DNA of 64,000 nucleotides from Leifsonia shinshuensis (GCF_022606355.1 NZ_JAHHZQ010000001.1:620001-684000); one strand, 5' to 3'; positions 19,401 through 27,671 are shown, counted from the stretch's first letter. Notes: generated by a model not told the origin, from the letters alone. Numbers and translations: made by a program.

Positions 19401-22400
19401 GGCCCCGCCGGGATCCGCACCCGTCGCTGCGGCCGTGTTCACCACCGAGCCCGCAGCCACGTCGGCCGGAGTGAGCGCATACGTCGCCGTCGCGGTCACG
19501 GACTGACCCGGAACCAACGTTCCCGGCGCTGCCGGCCACGTGAAGCTCAATGCCGAAAGCCCCGGCAGCGGGTCGGCGATCGTGACCCCGGTGAGCGTCA
19601 CGGTGCCTGTGTTCGTGGCGAGGAAGGTGTAGTCCACGGTGTCGCCGGCAGCGCCGGTCGCGCCCGCGGCCAGCACACCCGTCTTGACGAGACCGATCGC
19701 GGGCGCGGCAGCGATGCCGACTGTGGCGGTGTCGTCATCGGTCACGCGAGCGCCGCCGGGGTCCGTGCCCGTCGCCGTGGCCGTGTTCACCACCGACCCG
19801 GCGTCCACATCGGCCTGGGTCAGGGCGTACGTCGCGGTCCCGGTCGCCGACTGGCCGGGTGTCAGCGTGTCCGGCGCTCCGGGCCACGTGAACGCCGGCG
19901 CGGACAGTCCCGGAAGCGGATCCGTGACGGTGACACCCGTCACTGTCACGTTCCCCGTGTTCGTTACCTGGAACGTGTAGTCCACCCGGTCGCCGGCCGC
20001 ACCGGTCGCACCGGCGGCCAAACCACCCGTCTTGACCAGGGCGATGCCCGGAGCAGGAGCGACCGAGACCGTGGCCGTGTCGTCGCCCGTGACCGGGACT
20101 CCCCCGGGATCGGTTCCCGTCGCGGTGGCCGTGTTGACCACCGAGCCGGCATCCACATCGGCCTGTGTGAGCACATACGTCGCCGTCGCCGTCGCTGCCT
20201 CACCCGGAGTCAACGTCCCCGGTGTGCCCGGCCAGGTGAAGGTCGGAGCGGATAGCCCGGGCAGCGGGTCCGTGATCGTGACTCCGGTCAGGGTCACGTT
20301 CCCCGTGTTGGTCGCGGTGAACGAGTAGTCCACCGTGTCACCCGCCACACCGGTCGCGCCGGCAGCCAGGCCGCCGGACTTCACGAGAGTGATATCCGGG
20401 GCGGGCGCGATCTCGACGGTCACCGTGTCGTCGCCCGTCACCTGCGCCCCTCCGGGATCCGTCCCTGTGGCCGTGGCCGTGTTCACCACGGAGCCGCCGG
20501 CCACATCCGCCGCCGTCAGCACGTAGGTCGCCGTCGCGGTGGCCTCCTGTCCCGGGAGCAGGGTCCCCGGCGCACCCGGCCACGTGATGGCCAGCGCGGA
20601 CAAGCCCGGCATCGGATCCGTGATCGTGACGCCCGTCAGCGTCACGTTTCCCGTGTTGGCGGCCACGAAGGTGTAGTCCACCGTGTCACCGGCGGCCCCC
20701 GTCGCACCTGCAGCCAGCTCGCCCGCCTTCACCAGGCTGATACCGGGGGCGGGCGAGACATCGACCGTCGCAGAGTCGACACCGGTCACCGTGCCACCGT
20801 CCGGGCCCGCGCCCGTCGCGGTGGCCGTGTTCACCACCCACCCCGCATCCACATCCGCCTGCGTCAGAACGTACGTGGCCATCGCCGAGGCGGCTTCTCC
20901 GGGCGACAACGTCCCCGGCGTGCCCGGCCAGGTGAAGGTCAGCCCGGACAGCCCCGGCAGCGGGTCGGCGATGGTCACGCCCGTCAACGTCACGTTCCCG
21001 GTGTTGGTGGCGACGAACTTGTAGTTGACCGTGTCACCCGCCACGCCGCCAGCGCCCGCGGCGAGCGCCCCGGTCTTCACCAGCGTGATCGCCGGGGCGG
21101 ACGCCACCGAGACCGTCGCCGAGTCCGACGCAGTCACCGACTCTCCGCCGGGATCCGTTCCCGCTGTCGTCGCCGTGTTCACGACGGATCCGGCATCCGC
21201 ATCCGCCTGACCGAGGAGGTAGGTCGCCGTGGCCGCCACCGACTGGCCCGCAAGCAGCGTGCCGGGGGCCCCCGGCCACGAGTAGGTCAGGCCCGAGAGA
21301 CCCGGCAGCGGATCCGTGACCGTCACGCCCGTCAACGTCACGTCCCCGGTGTTGGTGGCAAGGAAGGAGTAGTTCACCGTGTCGCCGGCAGCGCCGGTGG
21401 CTCCCGCTGCGAGGGCGCCGGTCTTCACCAACGTGATCTGACCGCCCTGCGCGAGCGGAACCTGCGTCGACGACGGGCCCGACTGAGTGGGAGCGGGGGC
21501 GCCGGGCGCCGTCCCGTGCGCGACCGCCGTATTGTCGATGATCCCGGCGGCGACATCGGCGGCCGTCACGACATACGACGCCGTACACGTCGTCTGCGCT
21601 CCCGGCGCGAGATCACCCGCGGGGCACACGGGCGCGCTCATCGACCCGCTCCCGGTGAAGGTCGTCTCCGTGATCCCGACGCCGGACAACGCCACGGTTC
21701 CGGTGTTCGTGACCAGGAAGGAGTAGTCGACCGTCTCCCCAACGGTCAGCGCGGTCACCGGCGCCCCGCCCGAGGTCGCGGACTTGACCAGCGACAACGA
21801 CGGCGCGTCCAGAATGGTCGTCGTGACCGAGCTCGTGTTGTTCGGCACGTTCACGTCGACGTCGGCGCCCGCGACGCTCGCGCCGTTCACCAGGGTGCCG
21901 CCGGAGGTCGTCGGAGCCGTGCCCGTCAGGACGATCGGGCCGAAGGTGGCGCCGGCGTTCAGGATGCCGGGTATCACCGCCGAGGAGTTCCCCCCGGACA
22001 GATCGATCAGTGAGGGGACGGTGCCGTTCTGGGACGGAGTCCACCCCGCGGGAGCGCGCGAGCACACCAGGTCATTGCCGGAGAGGGAGCAATCGGCTCC
22101 GCCGGAGACGATGGCCGCGTCGGTCACGCCGGCGGGAACGGCGTCTGTGACGATGAACCCGTGCGACGTCGAGCTTCCGGCCGCGTTCGAGACCCGGATC
22201 TGCCAGGTGATCGGCCCTCCGGCCTCGACAGAGGTGGGACCGGTCTTCGCCAACGACAGGTCTGCCCGCGGCAACCACGCCAGCAGGTGCACTCCGCGCG
22301 TCGCCGACAGGGGATCGCCGAAGGCCGTGCCCGGGGTGTTGACCGTGATCGTCCTCATCGTGTGAAACGTGAAGGTCACACTGGAGATCAGGCCGCCGAC

Positions 22401-23075
22401 ACGGAGGAAGGCGTACGGAGACGCCGTACCTTTGCACGGTGTCGCCTGCAGCGCGGTCGGGAGGTAGCTCAATCGGTTGCCGGCGAAACTCTGCTTCGAC
22501 GGATCCACCGGAGAATTCAACGTGACCTGACCGGTGGCCGGCGCCGAGCCGTTGATGGCCGAGAACGAGACGTCCTGCCATTGGGCGGCGCACTGCGTGA
22601 CCGGTGTCGTGTTGGACTCCGCTCCCGTCGCGAGGGCGACGACGGGATTGATCACCGGATGAGGGAACGTCATCGTCATCGTGTGCGTCACGCACTCCGC
22701 GGTGTACCCCACGGCCGTGTTGGATCCCAGGCACCCGGACGGGATCGTGAGAGGCTTCAGCTGAATGCTGGTGTCCGCCTGATAGGCGGGAGTCTGCGCA
22801 GGAGCACTGATCGTGATCGGTCCGAGCGGAGACATGTTCCCCGGGTAGGGGGCCGTCGCCGTCGTTCCCGATGTCGCCCACGGGAGGATCTGCGCGTGCT
22901 GCGCGAGAGTCACATCGGAGATCACCGGGTCTTCGAGATCCTCGGCCGCCTCGGCCGGTGCCGTCAACACCCCGAGCGACACCGCCATGGCCAGCGAGGC
23001 GACGACGGCGGCGAGTCTGATGAACAGCGAACGCCCACGCGGATCCGACGACCAGGGAGAACGAGACCGGCGCAT
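16443..23075 (-). CDS. Giant secreted repeat protein (DUF11/DUF7507-type repeats) with LAATG sorting signal
   Basis: About 2210 residues from ATG 23075, chosen for its GGAG Shine-Dalgarno 5 nt upstream and because a signal peptide follows at once (RSLFIRLAAVVASLAMAVSL..APAEA, cleavage near residue 42). Residues about 45-390 form a cysteine-containing N-terminal region, ending in one DUF11-like domain. Residues about 400-545 hold a divergent repeat, and residues about 546-2170 are 14 tandem repeats of about 116 residues, each starting like AITLVKTGALAAGATGA and containing NVTLTGVTITDPLPGLS. The C-terminus is a wall-sorting signal: LAATG, a hydrophobic stretch, then VRRRKASE. LAxTG is the motif recognised by class E sortases of high-GC Gram-positives; no sortase gene is in the window. 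Probable stalk-like adhesin or surface-layer component; function inferred only. Confidence 0.9.
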   Translation of the reverse strand: MRRSRSPWSSDPRGRSLFIRLAAVVASLAMAVSLGVLTAPAEAAEDLEDPVISDVTLAQHAQILPWATSGTTATAPYPGNMSPLGPITISAPAQTPAYQADTSIQLKPLTIPSGCLGSNTAVGYTAECVTHTMTMTFPHPVINPVVALATGAESNTTPVTQCAAQWQDVSFSAINGSAPATGQVTLNSPVDPSKQSFAGNRLSYLPTALQATPCKGTASPYAFLRVGGLISSVTFTFHTMRTITVNTPGTAFGDPLSATRGVHLLAWLPRADLSLAKTGPTSVEAGGPITWQIRVSNAAGSSTSHGFIVTDAVPAGVTDAAIVSGGADCSLSGNDLVCSRAPAGWTPSQNGTVPSLIDLSGGNSSAVIPGILNAGATFGPIVLTGTAPTTSGGTLVNGASVAGADVDVNVPNNTSSVTTTILDAPSLSLVKSATSGGAPVTALTVGETVDYSFLVTNTGTVALSGVGITETTFTGSGSMSAPVCPAGDLAPGAQTTCTASYVVTAADVAAGIIDNTAVAHGTAPGAPAPTQSGPSSTQVPLAQGGQITLVKTGALAAGATGAAGDTVNYSFLATNTGDVTLTGVTVTDPLPGLSGLTYSWPGAPGTLLAGQSVAATATYLLGQADADAGSVVNTATTAGTDPGGESVTASDSATVSVASAPAITLVKTGALAAGAGGVAGDTVNYKFVATNTGNVTLTGVTIADPLPGLSGLTFTWPGTPGTLSPGEAASAMATYVLTQADVDAGWVVNTATATGAGPDGGTVTGVDSATVDVSPAPGISLVKAGELAAGATGAAGDTVDYTFVAANTGNVTLTGVTITDPMPGLSALAITWPGAPGTLLPGQEATATATYVLTAADVAGGSVVNTATATGTDPGGAQVTGDDTVTVEIAPAPDITLVKSGGLAAGATGVAGDTVDYSFTATNTGNVTLTGVTITDPLPGLSAPTFTWPGTPGTLTPGEAATATATYVLTQADVDAGSVVNTATATGTDPGGVPVTGDDTATVSVAPAPGIALVKTGGLAAGATGAAGDRVDYTFQVTNTGNVTVTGVTVTDPLPGLSAPAFTWPGAPDTLTPGQSATGTATYALTQADVDAGSVVNTATATGTDPGGARVTDDDTATVGIAAAPAIGLVKTGVLAAGATGAAGDTVDYTFLATNTGTVTLTGVTIADPLPGLSALSFTWPAAPGTLVPGQSVTATATYALTPADVAAGSVVNTAAATGADPGGAQVTGEDTATVEIAAAPAIGLVKTGALAAGATGAVGDTVDYTFTVTNTGTAALTGVTIADPLPGLSGLTFTWPGAPGTLTPGQSATATATYVLTQADVDAGSVVNTATATGTDPGGVPVTGDDTVTVTVPQAPAISLVKTGGLAAGASGAVGDTVDYSFAATNTGNVTLTGVTITDPLPGLSALTFTWPGTPGTLTPGQSATATATYVLTQADVDAGSVVNTATATGTDPGGVPVTGDDTVTVTVPQAPAISLVKTGGLAAGASGAVGDTVDYSFAATNTGNVTLTGVTIADPLPGLSGLTFTWPGTPGTLEPGQSVTAVATYALTAADVNAGAVVNTATATGTDPGGDPVTGDDTTTVSITPAPGIALVKTGGLAAGATGAVGETVNYTFTATNTGNVTLTDVTIADPMPGLSPLTFTWPGAPGTLLPGQAVAATAAYTLAQADIDAGSVLNTATATGTDPGGDPVTGDDTVTITVPQAPAITLLKTGALAAGATGAVGDTVDYTFTATNTGNVTLTGVTITDPLPGLSALAYTWPGAVGTLSPGQSVSATATYALTRADTTAGSVVNTATASATDPGGDQVTGDDTTTVSIDPAPRIALVKTGGLAAGAVGAVGDTVDYTFSATNTGNVTLTGVTITDPLPGLSTLTYQWPGTPGTLVPGESVTATATYVLTAADVDAGSVVNSATATGTDPGGDPVTGDDTTTVPLTPAPGIDLVKTGGLAAGATGAVGDTVHFAFTATNSGNVTLTEVAISDPLPGLSPLTFTWPGVAGTLGAGQSATATATYVLTQADVDAGRVVNSAIVTGTDPRGRTVTGRDSTTVPLHPEPGLSLVKSGRLASGGTGAPGDTVSYTFVATNTGDVVLTGVTIADPLPGLSAIHYSWPAGPGTLTPGQSVTATATYVLTRSDLGAGSVVNTATVTGVDPRSGDPVTAKSNRVVIALGVLAATGTTSFSAFAALLAVLSILAGVTLSSALITVRRRKASE
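16569..21440 (-). repeat. 14 tandem 348-bp coding repeats
   Basis: Repeat k starts at 21440 minus 348 x (k-1) on the minus strand, so the period is exactly 348 bp (116 codons) throughout, with no indels in repeats 1-13. Each unit encodes one DUF7507-like beta-sandwich. Units differ mostly by synonymous and conservative changes, and the C-terminal two units are the most diverged. Confidence 0.92.
18601..19180 (-). repeat. Nearly identical adjacent repeat copies (recent duplication or gene conversion)
   Basis: The stretches 18601-18832 and 18949-19180 differ at only four positions by my reading, whereas other neighbouring units of the array differ much more. The block spans the junctions of repeats 7/8 and 8/9, so it reflects an out-of-phase duplication or gene conversion inside the array. 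Confidence 0.8.
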
Positions 23076-23412
23076 GGCGGCTCCTACAGCTTCTGACGGC
23101 GATGCCCCGCAGGGCTCTGGGTTCGCGCGTGCGGCCGATCGGAACCCGACGGGCCCTCGCGCGGCGCCACCCTGCCGGGACGACCGGGTCGCGTCGTGAA
23201 GAGACAGCGAGACCCTATGGCCGCCGCACACCGTGCCGACTGGAGCACGACGTCGGGGTGACAGGGGCCGACAGCCGCGCGGAAAGCCGCTTCAGCGCCT
23301 CGAATCCCGCCGCTTCACCCGGAATCACAACGCGAACGCGAGCGCCGGAGTTCGCCGGGGCGACGACGGCCGACACGCCGTCGTCGGTCTCCGTGTCGTG
23401 ATCGGCCCGCGG
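23076..23412. other. Long untranslated leader / intergenic region upstream of the giant surface gene
   Basis: No supported gene is found on either strand in the region between the surface-protein start and the dsbA-like stop. It is less codon-like than its surroundings. If transcription starts at the direct repeat near 23413-23432, the mRNA would have an untranslated leader of more than 300 nt, which is unusual here. Confidence 0.4.
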
Positions 23413-23432
23413 ACGTCACCTATAACGTCACC
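23413..23432 (-). promoter_or_regulatory. Direct repeat with TATA core upstream of the surface-protein gene
   Basis: On the minus strand GGTGACGT occurs twice with a 12-bp period separated by TATA (GGTGACGTTATAGGTGACGT). Direct repeats with about one helical turn of spacing are typical operator sites for response regulators, and TTATAGG could act as a -10. The position suits regulation of the giant surface-protein/lipoprotein pair. Confidence 0.35.
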
Positions 23433-23433
23433 T

Positions 23434-23449
23434 CGCCCGCGCCCGGGCG
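23434..23449 (-). terminator. GC-rich hairpin after the dsbA-like gene
   Basis: Stem CGCCCG (23434-23439) pairs with CGGGCG (23444-23449) around a CGCC loop, 8 bp beyond the stop codon at 23457. No U tract follows, which is common for high-GC actinobacterial terminators, but it lowers certainty. Confidence 0.35.
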
Positions 23450-23456
23450 GAGGGGG

Positions 23457-24176
23457 CTATTTAACGCCGAGGAAGCTCGCGAACTCTTTCTCGTCGCTGA
23501 TCGACCCGGTGTACTGCTTGCCGTTCACGAGGACGGTCGGCGTGCCCTGGATCGTGTCGAGGACCTTCTTGCCGTCGACGGTGATCGGGCCCGACTGCGA
23601 GTGCGCGGTGTTCGCCTGCGCCCAGGCCTGGTACGGCCCGCTGCGGTCGATGCACGCGGAGATATCGGTGATGCCGAGGTCGGTGGCGCGCTTGGCGAGC
23701 TCCTTGTCGGTCAGACCGTTCGAGTTCTCGTCCGGCTGGTCCGTGAAGAGCGCCTGATAGTAGTCGAGCACATGATCGGGGTCGTGCACGCCCACGCAGA
23801 CGAGAGCCGCCGCGGCCCGCGTCGAGTAGCCGGTGCCGTTCGACGCGCGGTCGAGGAACGTCAACGGGTGCAGGCGCAGCGTGATCGAGCCGTCCTTGAC
23901 CGCGTTCGCCAGCGTCTCGCCGTTGGTCTTCTCGAACGCGCCGCACACCGGGCACATCGCGTCGAACCAGATGTCGACCTTCTTCGAGCCGGTGCCGGCC
24001 GAGACGAACCCGCCGTCGAAGTCCACGGCGGCGTCCGTACCGGTCGGAGGCTTCGCGGTCGCCACCGGGACGTTCGAGTTGCCGCCGAGCAGAGAGCATG
24101 ACGCGACGCCGGCCGCCACCGCGACCGCGAGCACGGCTGCGACGGCGATCCTGGCGAGCCTGCGTCCACCGCTCAT
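23457..24176 (-). CDS. DsbA-like thioredoxin-fold lipoprotein
   Basis: 239 residues. A signal peptide with lipobox VASC (Cys27) anchors it to the outer face of the membrane. The thioredoxin-like domain (about 60-235) carries the redox motif CPVC near residues 75-78, a second Cys pair site (VCVGVH, SACID) and the cis-Pro loop GTPTVLVNG. This pattern fits the DsbA/Thioredoxin_4 family of actinobacterial extracytoplasmic disulfide oxidoreductases. Its start overlaps the nusB stop by 4 bp, an unusual partner, so the redox protein is translated from the nusB-efp transcript. It might help fold the Cys-containing surface and lipoprotein pair next door, which is inference. Confidence 0.88.
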   Translation of the reverse strand: MSGGRRLARIAVAAVLAVAVAAGVASCSLLGGNSNVPVATAKPPTGTDAAVDFDGGFVSAGTGSKKVDIWFDAMCPVCGAFEKTNGETLANAVKDGSITLRLHPLTFLDRASNGTGYSTRAAAALVCVGVHDPDHVLDYYQALFTDQPDENSNGLTDKELAKRATDLGITDISACIDRSGPYQAWAQANTAHSQSGPITVDGKKVLDTIQGTPTVLVNGKQYTGSISDEKEFASFLGVK

Positions 24177-24595
24177 GCGCGCTGCGGGCGGTTCTGTGCG
24201 ATCTTGGCGAGCAGGCCGTTCACGAAGCCAGCGGAGTCGTCCGTCGACAGCACGGTCGCCGCCTCCACCGCTTCCGAGATCGCCACGCCGTCCGGCACCT
24301 CGTCGTTGAACAGCAGTTCCCAGACGCCGATGCGCAGGATGGCGCGATCGACGGCGGGCATGCGGGCGAGGGTCCAGCCCTGCGCGTACGTCTCGATCTG
24401 CTCGTCGATCTCGTCCTGGTGGTCTATTACGCCGTCGACGATCTCGCGCGCATACAGCCAGGAGGCCTCACGCGTCGGCTCGTTCGCGGCGCGCTCCGCC
24501 TCGGCGGCCAGCGCTTGCGGCAGGGTCAGCTGCCGCAGGTCGGCACTGAAGAGCACGTCGAGGGCGCGCTTGCGCGCCTTGGTCCGGGCGCTCAC
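24173..24595 (-). CDS. nusB: Transcription antitermination factor NusB
   Basis: 140 residues, GTG start at 24595. All-helical RNA-binding protein that joins NusE (S10) on boxA RNA to support antitermination of rRNA operons. SARTKARKRALDVLFSADLR at the N-terminus and RMPAVDRAILRIGVWELLF with PDGVAISEAVEAA in the C-terminal half are diagnostic. It shares one base with the efp stop and overlaps the dsbA-like gene by 4 bp. Confidence 0.96.
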   Translation of the reverse strand: MSARTKARKRALDVLFSADLRQLTLPQALAAEAERAANEPTREASWLYAREIVDGVIDHQDEIDEQIETYAQGWTLARMPAVDRAILRIGVWELLFNDEVPDGVAISEAVEAATVLSTDDSAGFVNGLLAKIAQNRPQRA

Positions 24596-25158
24596 TAGTC
24601 GTTGACGCGGCCGAGGTAGTCGCCGCTGCGGGTGTCGACCTTGACCTTGGTGCCGGTCTCCAGGAACAGCGGGACCTGGATCTGGTAGCCGGTCTCGACG
24701 GTCGCCGGCTTGGTGCCGCCGGTGGAACGGTCGCCCTGGAGGCCAGGCTCGGTGTAGGTGATCTCGAGCACGACGGAGGCCGGGAGCTCGACGTAAAGCG
24801 GCGAGCCCTCGTGCAGCGCGACCGTCACGTTCTGGTTCTCGAGCATGAAGTTGGCGGCGTCGCCGACCACCGAGCCGGGAATGGTGATCTGGTCGTAGTC
24901 GCTGGTGTCCATGAAGACGAAGTCCGCGCCGTCCTGGTACAGGTACTGGTAGTCGCGGCGGTCGACGTTGGTGATCTCGATCTTCGCGCCCGCGTTGTAC
25001 GTGCGGTCGACCGTCTTGCCGGTGGTCACGTTCTTCAGCTTCGTGCGGACGAACGCCCCACCCTTGCCCGGCTTGACGTGCTGGAACTCGATGACGCTCC
25101 AGAGCTGTCCGTCGATGTTGAGGACGATGCCGTTCTTGATGTCAGCGGTCGATGCCAT
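24595..25158 (-). CDS. efp: Elongation factor P
   Basis: 187 residues from ATG 25158, which gives the family N-terminus [17 protein letters not shown]; the frame is open further upstream but without conserved sequence. EF-P binds between the P and E sites and relieves stalling at polyproline. Three OB/KOW domains are present. The tip loop is [10 protein letters not shown] with Lys32 at the position modified in some bacteria; actinobacterial EF-P is often unmodified, and no modification gene is in the window. The C-terminal [20 protein letters not shown] is typical. Confidence 0.97.
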   Translation of the reverse strand: MASTADIKNGIVLNIDGQLWSVIEFQHVKPGKGGAFVRTKLKNVTTGKTVDRTYNAGAKIEITNVDRRDYQYLYQDGADFVFMDTSDYDQITIPGSVVGDAANFMLENQNVTVALHEGSPLYVELPASVVLEITYTEPGLQGDRSTGGTKPATVETGYQIQVPLFLETGTKVKVDTRSGDYLGRVND

Positions 25159-25257
25159 GCGCGAGTTCCATTCGGTTTGCGGAAGATTCGGGTGGTTATG
25201 GCGCTCAGCGCCGTCCACGGAGGGCTCGGCGTGCGGAGCCCCACAAGATTCTAGACG

Positions 25258-25704
25258 TCAGCGCGCGTTTCGGCGAATGAACGCCAGAGCCATCCGGTAC
25301 GACTCGAACCCGAAGCCGGCGATCACGCCCGTCGACACCGCGCTGATGACGCTCGTGTGCCGGAACTCCTCGCGCGCGTGCGGGTTGGACAGGTGCACCT
25401 CGATCACGGTTCCGCCGGCCTTCGTGACGAGCGAGACCGCGTCGCGCAGCGCGTACGAGTAGTGCGTCCAGGCTCCGGCGTTGAGGATGACCGGCGCACC
25501 GCTGTCGGCCGCTTCGTACAGCCAGCCCAGCAGCTCGCCCTCGGTGTCGGTCTGGCGCAGATCGACCTCGAGCTCCGGCGCATCCTCTGCGAGCACCGCC
25601 CGCAGGTCGTCGAGCGTTCCCGCGCCGTAGACATCGGGCTCGCGCGTGCCGAGGCGGCCGAGGTTGGGGCCGTTGAGGACGAGGACGGTTGCCATGCCGC
25701 TCAC
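25258..25704 (-). CDS. aroQ: 3-dehydroquinate dehydratase, type II
   Basis: 148 residues; third step of the shikimate pathway. Type II signature LVLNGPNLGRLGTREPDVYG holds the catalytic Tyr region, NAGAWTHYSYALRDA and EVHLSNPHAREEFR the remaining active-site residues. GTG 25704 is taken as the start because it forms a GTGA overlap with the preceding gene, the pattern used throughout this operon; an ATG three codons later (25695) is the alternative. Gap of about 100 bp to efp downstream. Confidence 0.95.
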   Translation of the reverse strand: MSGMATVLVLNGPNLGRLGTREPDVYGAGTLDDLRAVLAEDAPELEVDLRQTDTEGELLGWLYEAADSGAPVILNAGAWTHYSYALRDAVSLVTKAGGTVIEVHLSNPHAREEFRHTSVISAVSTGVIAGFGFESYRMALAFIRRNAR

Positions 25705-26090
25705 CCTACCGATGCTTCGCCGTCGGCGAGCGGACGGACGCGCACGGCAGACCAGACGTCATCGATCGCGACGTTGCTGATCGGGCGCCAGCCGTACGAT
25801 CCCGCCTCCCGGATGAAGGTGTCGCGATTGACGTCGGCCCGGCCGCCCTTCGGGTACAGGAACCAGACGGCGCGGGCGCCCGACAGGGCGGGGAGCCCGC
25901 TGCCGAAACGGGACAGGAGCTCGTCGCGGCTGCGCACGAAGACGACGGAGACGGTGGCCTCCGAAGGCGCCGCCTCGACGACACCGCTCGGCAAGTCGCC
26001 GAGCGCAGCGCGGTCCTCCGGGCCGCCCCCGCCGAGGCTCAGCGCGTCTCCCGGCTTGATCAGAAGCTTCTCGGCGATGGTCTTCGCCAT
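25701..26090 (-). CDS. DUF3052-like protein
   Basis: 129 residues from ATG 26090, which shares a base with the aroB stop (TGATG). The pattern IAEKLLIKPGDALSL at the N-terminus, VVFVRSRDELLSRF in the middle and GWRPISNVAIDDVWSAVRVRP at the C-terminus is that of actinobacterial DUF3052 proteins. These have a small Rossmann-like fold of unknown role. Position between aroB and aroQ with 1- and 4-bp overlaps suggests only co-expression, not a shikimate-pathway activity. Confidence 0.85.
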   Translation of the reverse strand: MAKTIAEKLLIKPGDALSLGGGGPEDRAALGDLPSGVVEAAPSEATVSVVFVRSRDELLSRFGSGLPALSGARAVWFLYPKGGRADVNRDTFIREAGSYGWRPISNVAIDDVWSAVRVRPLADGEASVG

Positions 26091-27169
26091 CAGGAGCCGA
26101 TCTCCTGGTAGGCGGCGAAGAGCAGGCTCTGGTCCGGTCCGGCGAGGACGGTCGGCCGCGCGAGGTCGTCGAGCACGATGAACCGCAGAAGGCTCCCGCG
26201 CGCCTTCTTGTCGCGCTGCATGGTCGCCAGCAGCGTCTGCCAGCGGCCGGCCGGGTAGGTGGTCGGGAGGGTGAGCGACTCGAGGATCCGGCGGTGCCGG
26301 TCGACGACCTCGTCGCTCAGCCGGCCGCTCAGGCGCGCGAGCTCGGCGGCGAACACCATGCCGACGGACACGGCAGCGCCGTGTCGCCACTGGTAGCGCT
26401 CGGCGTGCTCGATCGCGTGGCCGAGCGTGTGCCCGTAGTTGAGGACCTCGCGGAGACCCTGCTCGGTGAAGTCCTCGCCGACCACGCGCGCTTTGATCCC
26501 GACCGACAGCTCGACCAGCCGGCGGAACTCCGGCGACTCGGGATCGGTCGCGACGTCGACGTCGCGCTCGATGATGTCCAGGATCTCCGGCTCGGCGATG
26601 AAGCCGTACTTGACGATCTCCGCGAATCCGGCCAGCAGCTCGTTGCGCCCGAGCGAGGTCAGGGTGTCCAGGTCGCAGACCACCGCAGCGGGCGCGTAGA
26701 ACGCTCCGACGAGATTCTTGCCCTCGGCGGTGTTGATGCCCGTCTTGCCGCCGACTGCGGCGTCCACCATCCCCAGCACGGTGGTCGGGACCTGGACCAG
26801 GCGCACGCCGCGCAGCCAGGTGGCCGCGACGAACCCGGCCAGGTCGGTGACGGCCCCGCCGCCGAAGCCGATCACGGCGTCGGACCTCGTGAAGTCGGCC
26901 TGGCCCATGATGCCCCAGAGGAAGGAGGCGACCTCGACGCGCTTCGCCGCCTCGGCGTCCGGGACCTCGGCCAGGAGCACCTCGAACTGCCCGGTGAGCG
27001 ACTCTCGCAGTTCGGCGGCGGCGGCGCCGAGCGTCGGCGGGTGTACCACGAGGACCTTGTTCACCCCGGCGCCGAGGTGCGATGACAGACCGAACCGGAG
27101 GCCGCGCCCGATGACGACCGGATACTGGTCCGCTCCCGCGACGAGGATCTCGGTGGGCTGGTCAGTCAT
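26090..27169 (-). CDS. aroB: 3-dehydroquinate synthase
   Basis: 359 residues; NAD- and metal-dependent conversion of DAHP to 3-dehydroquinate. GFGGGAVTDLAGFVAATWLRG (shown here in part: GGGAVTDLAG near residue 102) binds NAD, and QVPTTVLGMVDAAVGGKTGIN and the metal ligands in LNYGHTLGHAIEHAERYQW are all present. It overlaps aroK by 8 bp and its stop overlaps the DUF3052 start. Confidence 0.97.
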   Translation of the reverse strand: MTDQPTEILVAGADQYPVVIGRGLRFGLSSHLGAGVNKVLVVHPPTLGAAAAELRESLTGQFEVLLAEVPDAEAAKRVEVASFLWGIMGQADFTRSDAVIGFGGGAVTDLAGFVAATWLRGVRLVQVPTTVLGMVDAAVGGKTGINTAEGKNLVGAFYAPAAVVCDLDTLTSLGRNELLAGFAEIVKYGFIAEPEILDIIERDVDVATDPESPEFRRLVELSVGIKARVVGEDFTEQGLREVLNYGHTLGHAIEHAERYQWRHGAAVSVGMVFAAELARLSGRLSDEVVDRHRRILESLTLPTTYPAGRWQTLLATMQRDKKARGSLLRFIVLDDLARPTVLAGPDQSLLFAAYQEIGS

Positions 27170-27671
27170 GCGTCTCCTTCATCGGTCCTGAGTCTTCGAT
27201 CCAGCGCGCGATCTCCTCCACGATGGCATCGATCGGCCGGGACGAGGTGTCGGCTGTGTAGTCCGCGAGCGAGCGGTAGAGCGGGCTCCGTGCTTCGACG
27301 AGCCGCTTCCACGACTCGAGGTCGGTCACCAGCGGGCGCTTGCGGTTGGTGATGCGCGCCGCGATGGCGGCGGGCTGCACGGTCAGCAGCACGACCCGAG
27401 TCGCCGCCAGGTCGGCCCGGGTGTCCGGATCGAGCACCGCGCCACCACCGAGCGACACGATGCCGGGACGGGCGACGGCCTCCGCGACCGCCGCACGCTC
27501 CAGGGCGCGGAAGTAGGGCTCACCGTGCTCGGCGAAGATCTCTGCGATCGCGCCGTGCTGGGCGACCACGACGGCGTCGGTGTCGACGAACGACAGGCCG
27601 AGCCGTCGGGCCAGGCGCTTGCCCACCCGCGTCTTGCCCGCCGCAGGAGGGCCGATCAGGACGATCGTCAC
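27162..27671 (-). CDS. aroK: Shikimate kinase
   Basis: 169 residues. Phosphorylates shikimate at the 3-hydroxyl. Walker A GPPAAGKTRVGKRLA lies at residues 7-21, the shikimate-binding Asp in GLSFVDTDAVV, and the GGGAV motif in IVSLGGGAVLDP near residue 77. Start at 27671 lies 6 bp after the aroC stop; the gene overlaps aroB by 8 bp. Confidence 0.96.
   Translation of the reverse strand: MTIVLIGPPAAGKTRVGKRLARRLGLSFVDTDAVVVAQHGAIAEIFAEHGEPYFRALERAAVAEAVARPGIVSLGGGAVLDPDTRADLAATRVVLLTVQPAAIAARITNRKRPLVTDLESWKRLVEARSPLYRSLADYTADTSSRPIDAIVEEIARWIEDSGPMKETHD

Noticed and set aside
16326-20255. A 1309-codon open frame on the plus strand across the repeat region
   Set aside because: It is exactly antisense to the giant surface protein, repeats with the same 348-bp period, is extremely rich in Arg/Gly/His, and has no signal, domain or ribosome-binding site. 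It is a by-product of high GC and the repeats.
24595-25218. Longer start for efp (207 residues)
   Set aside because: The extra 20 residues are non-conserved; the family N-terminus begins at ATG 25158.
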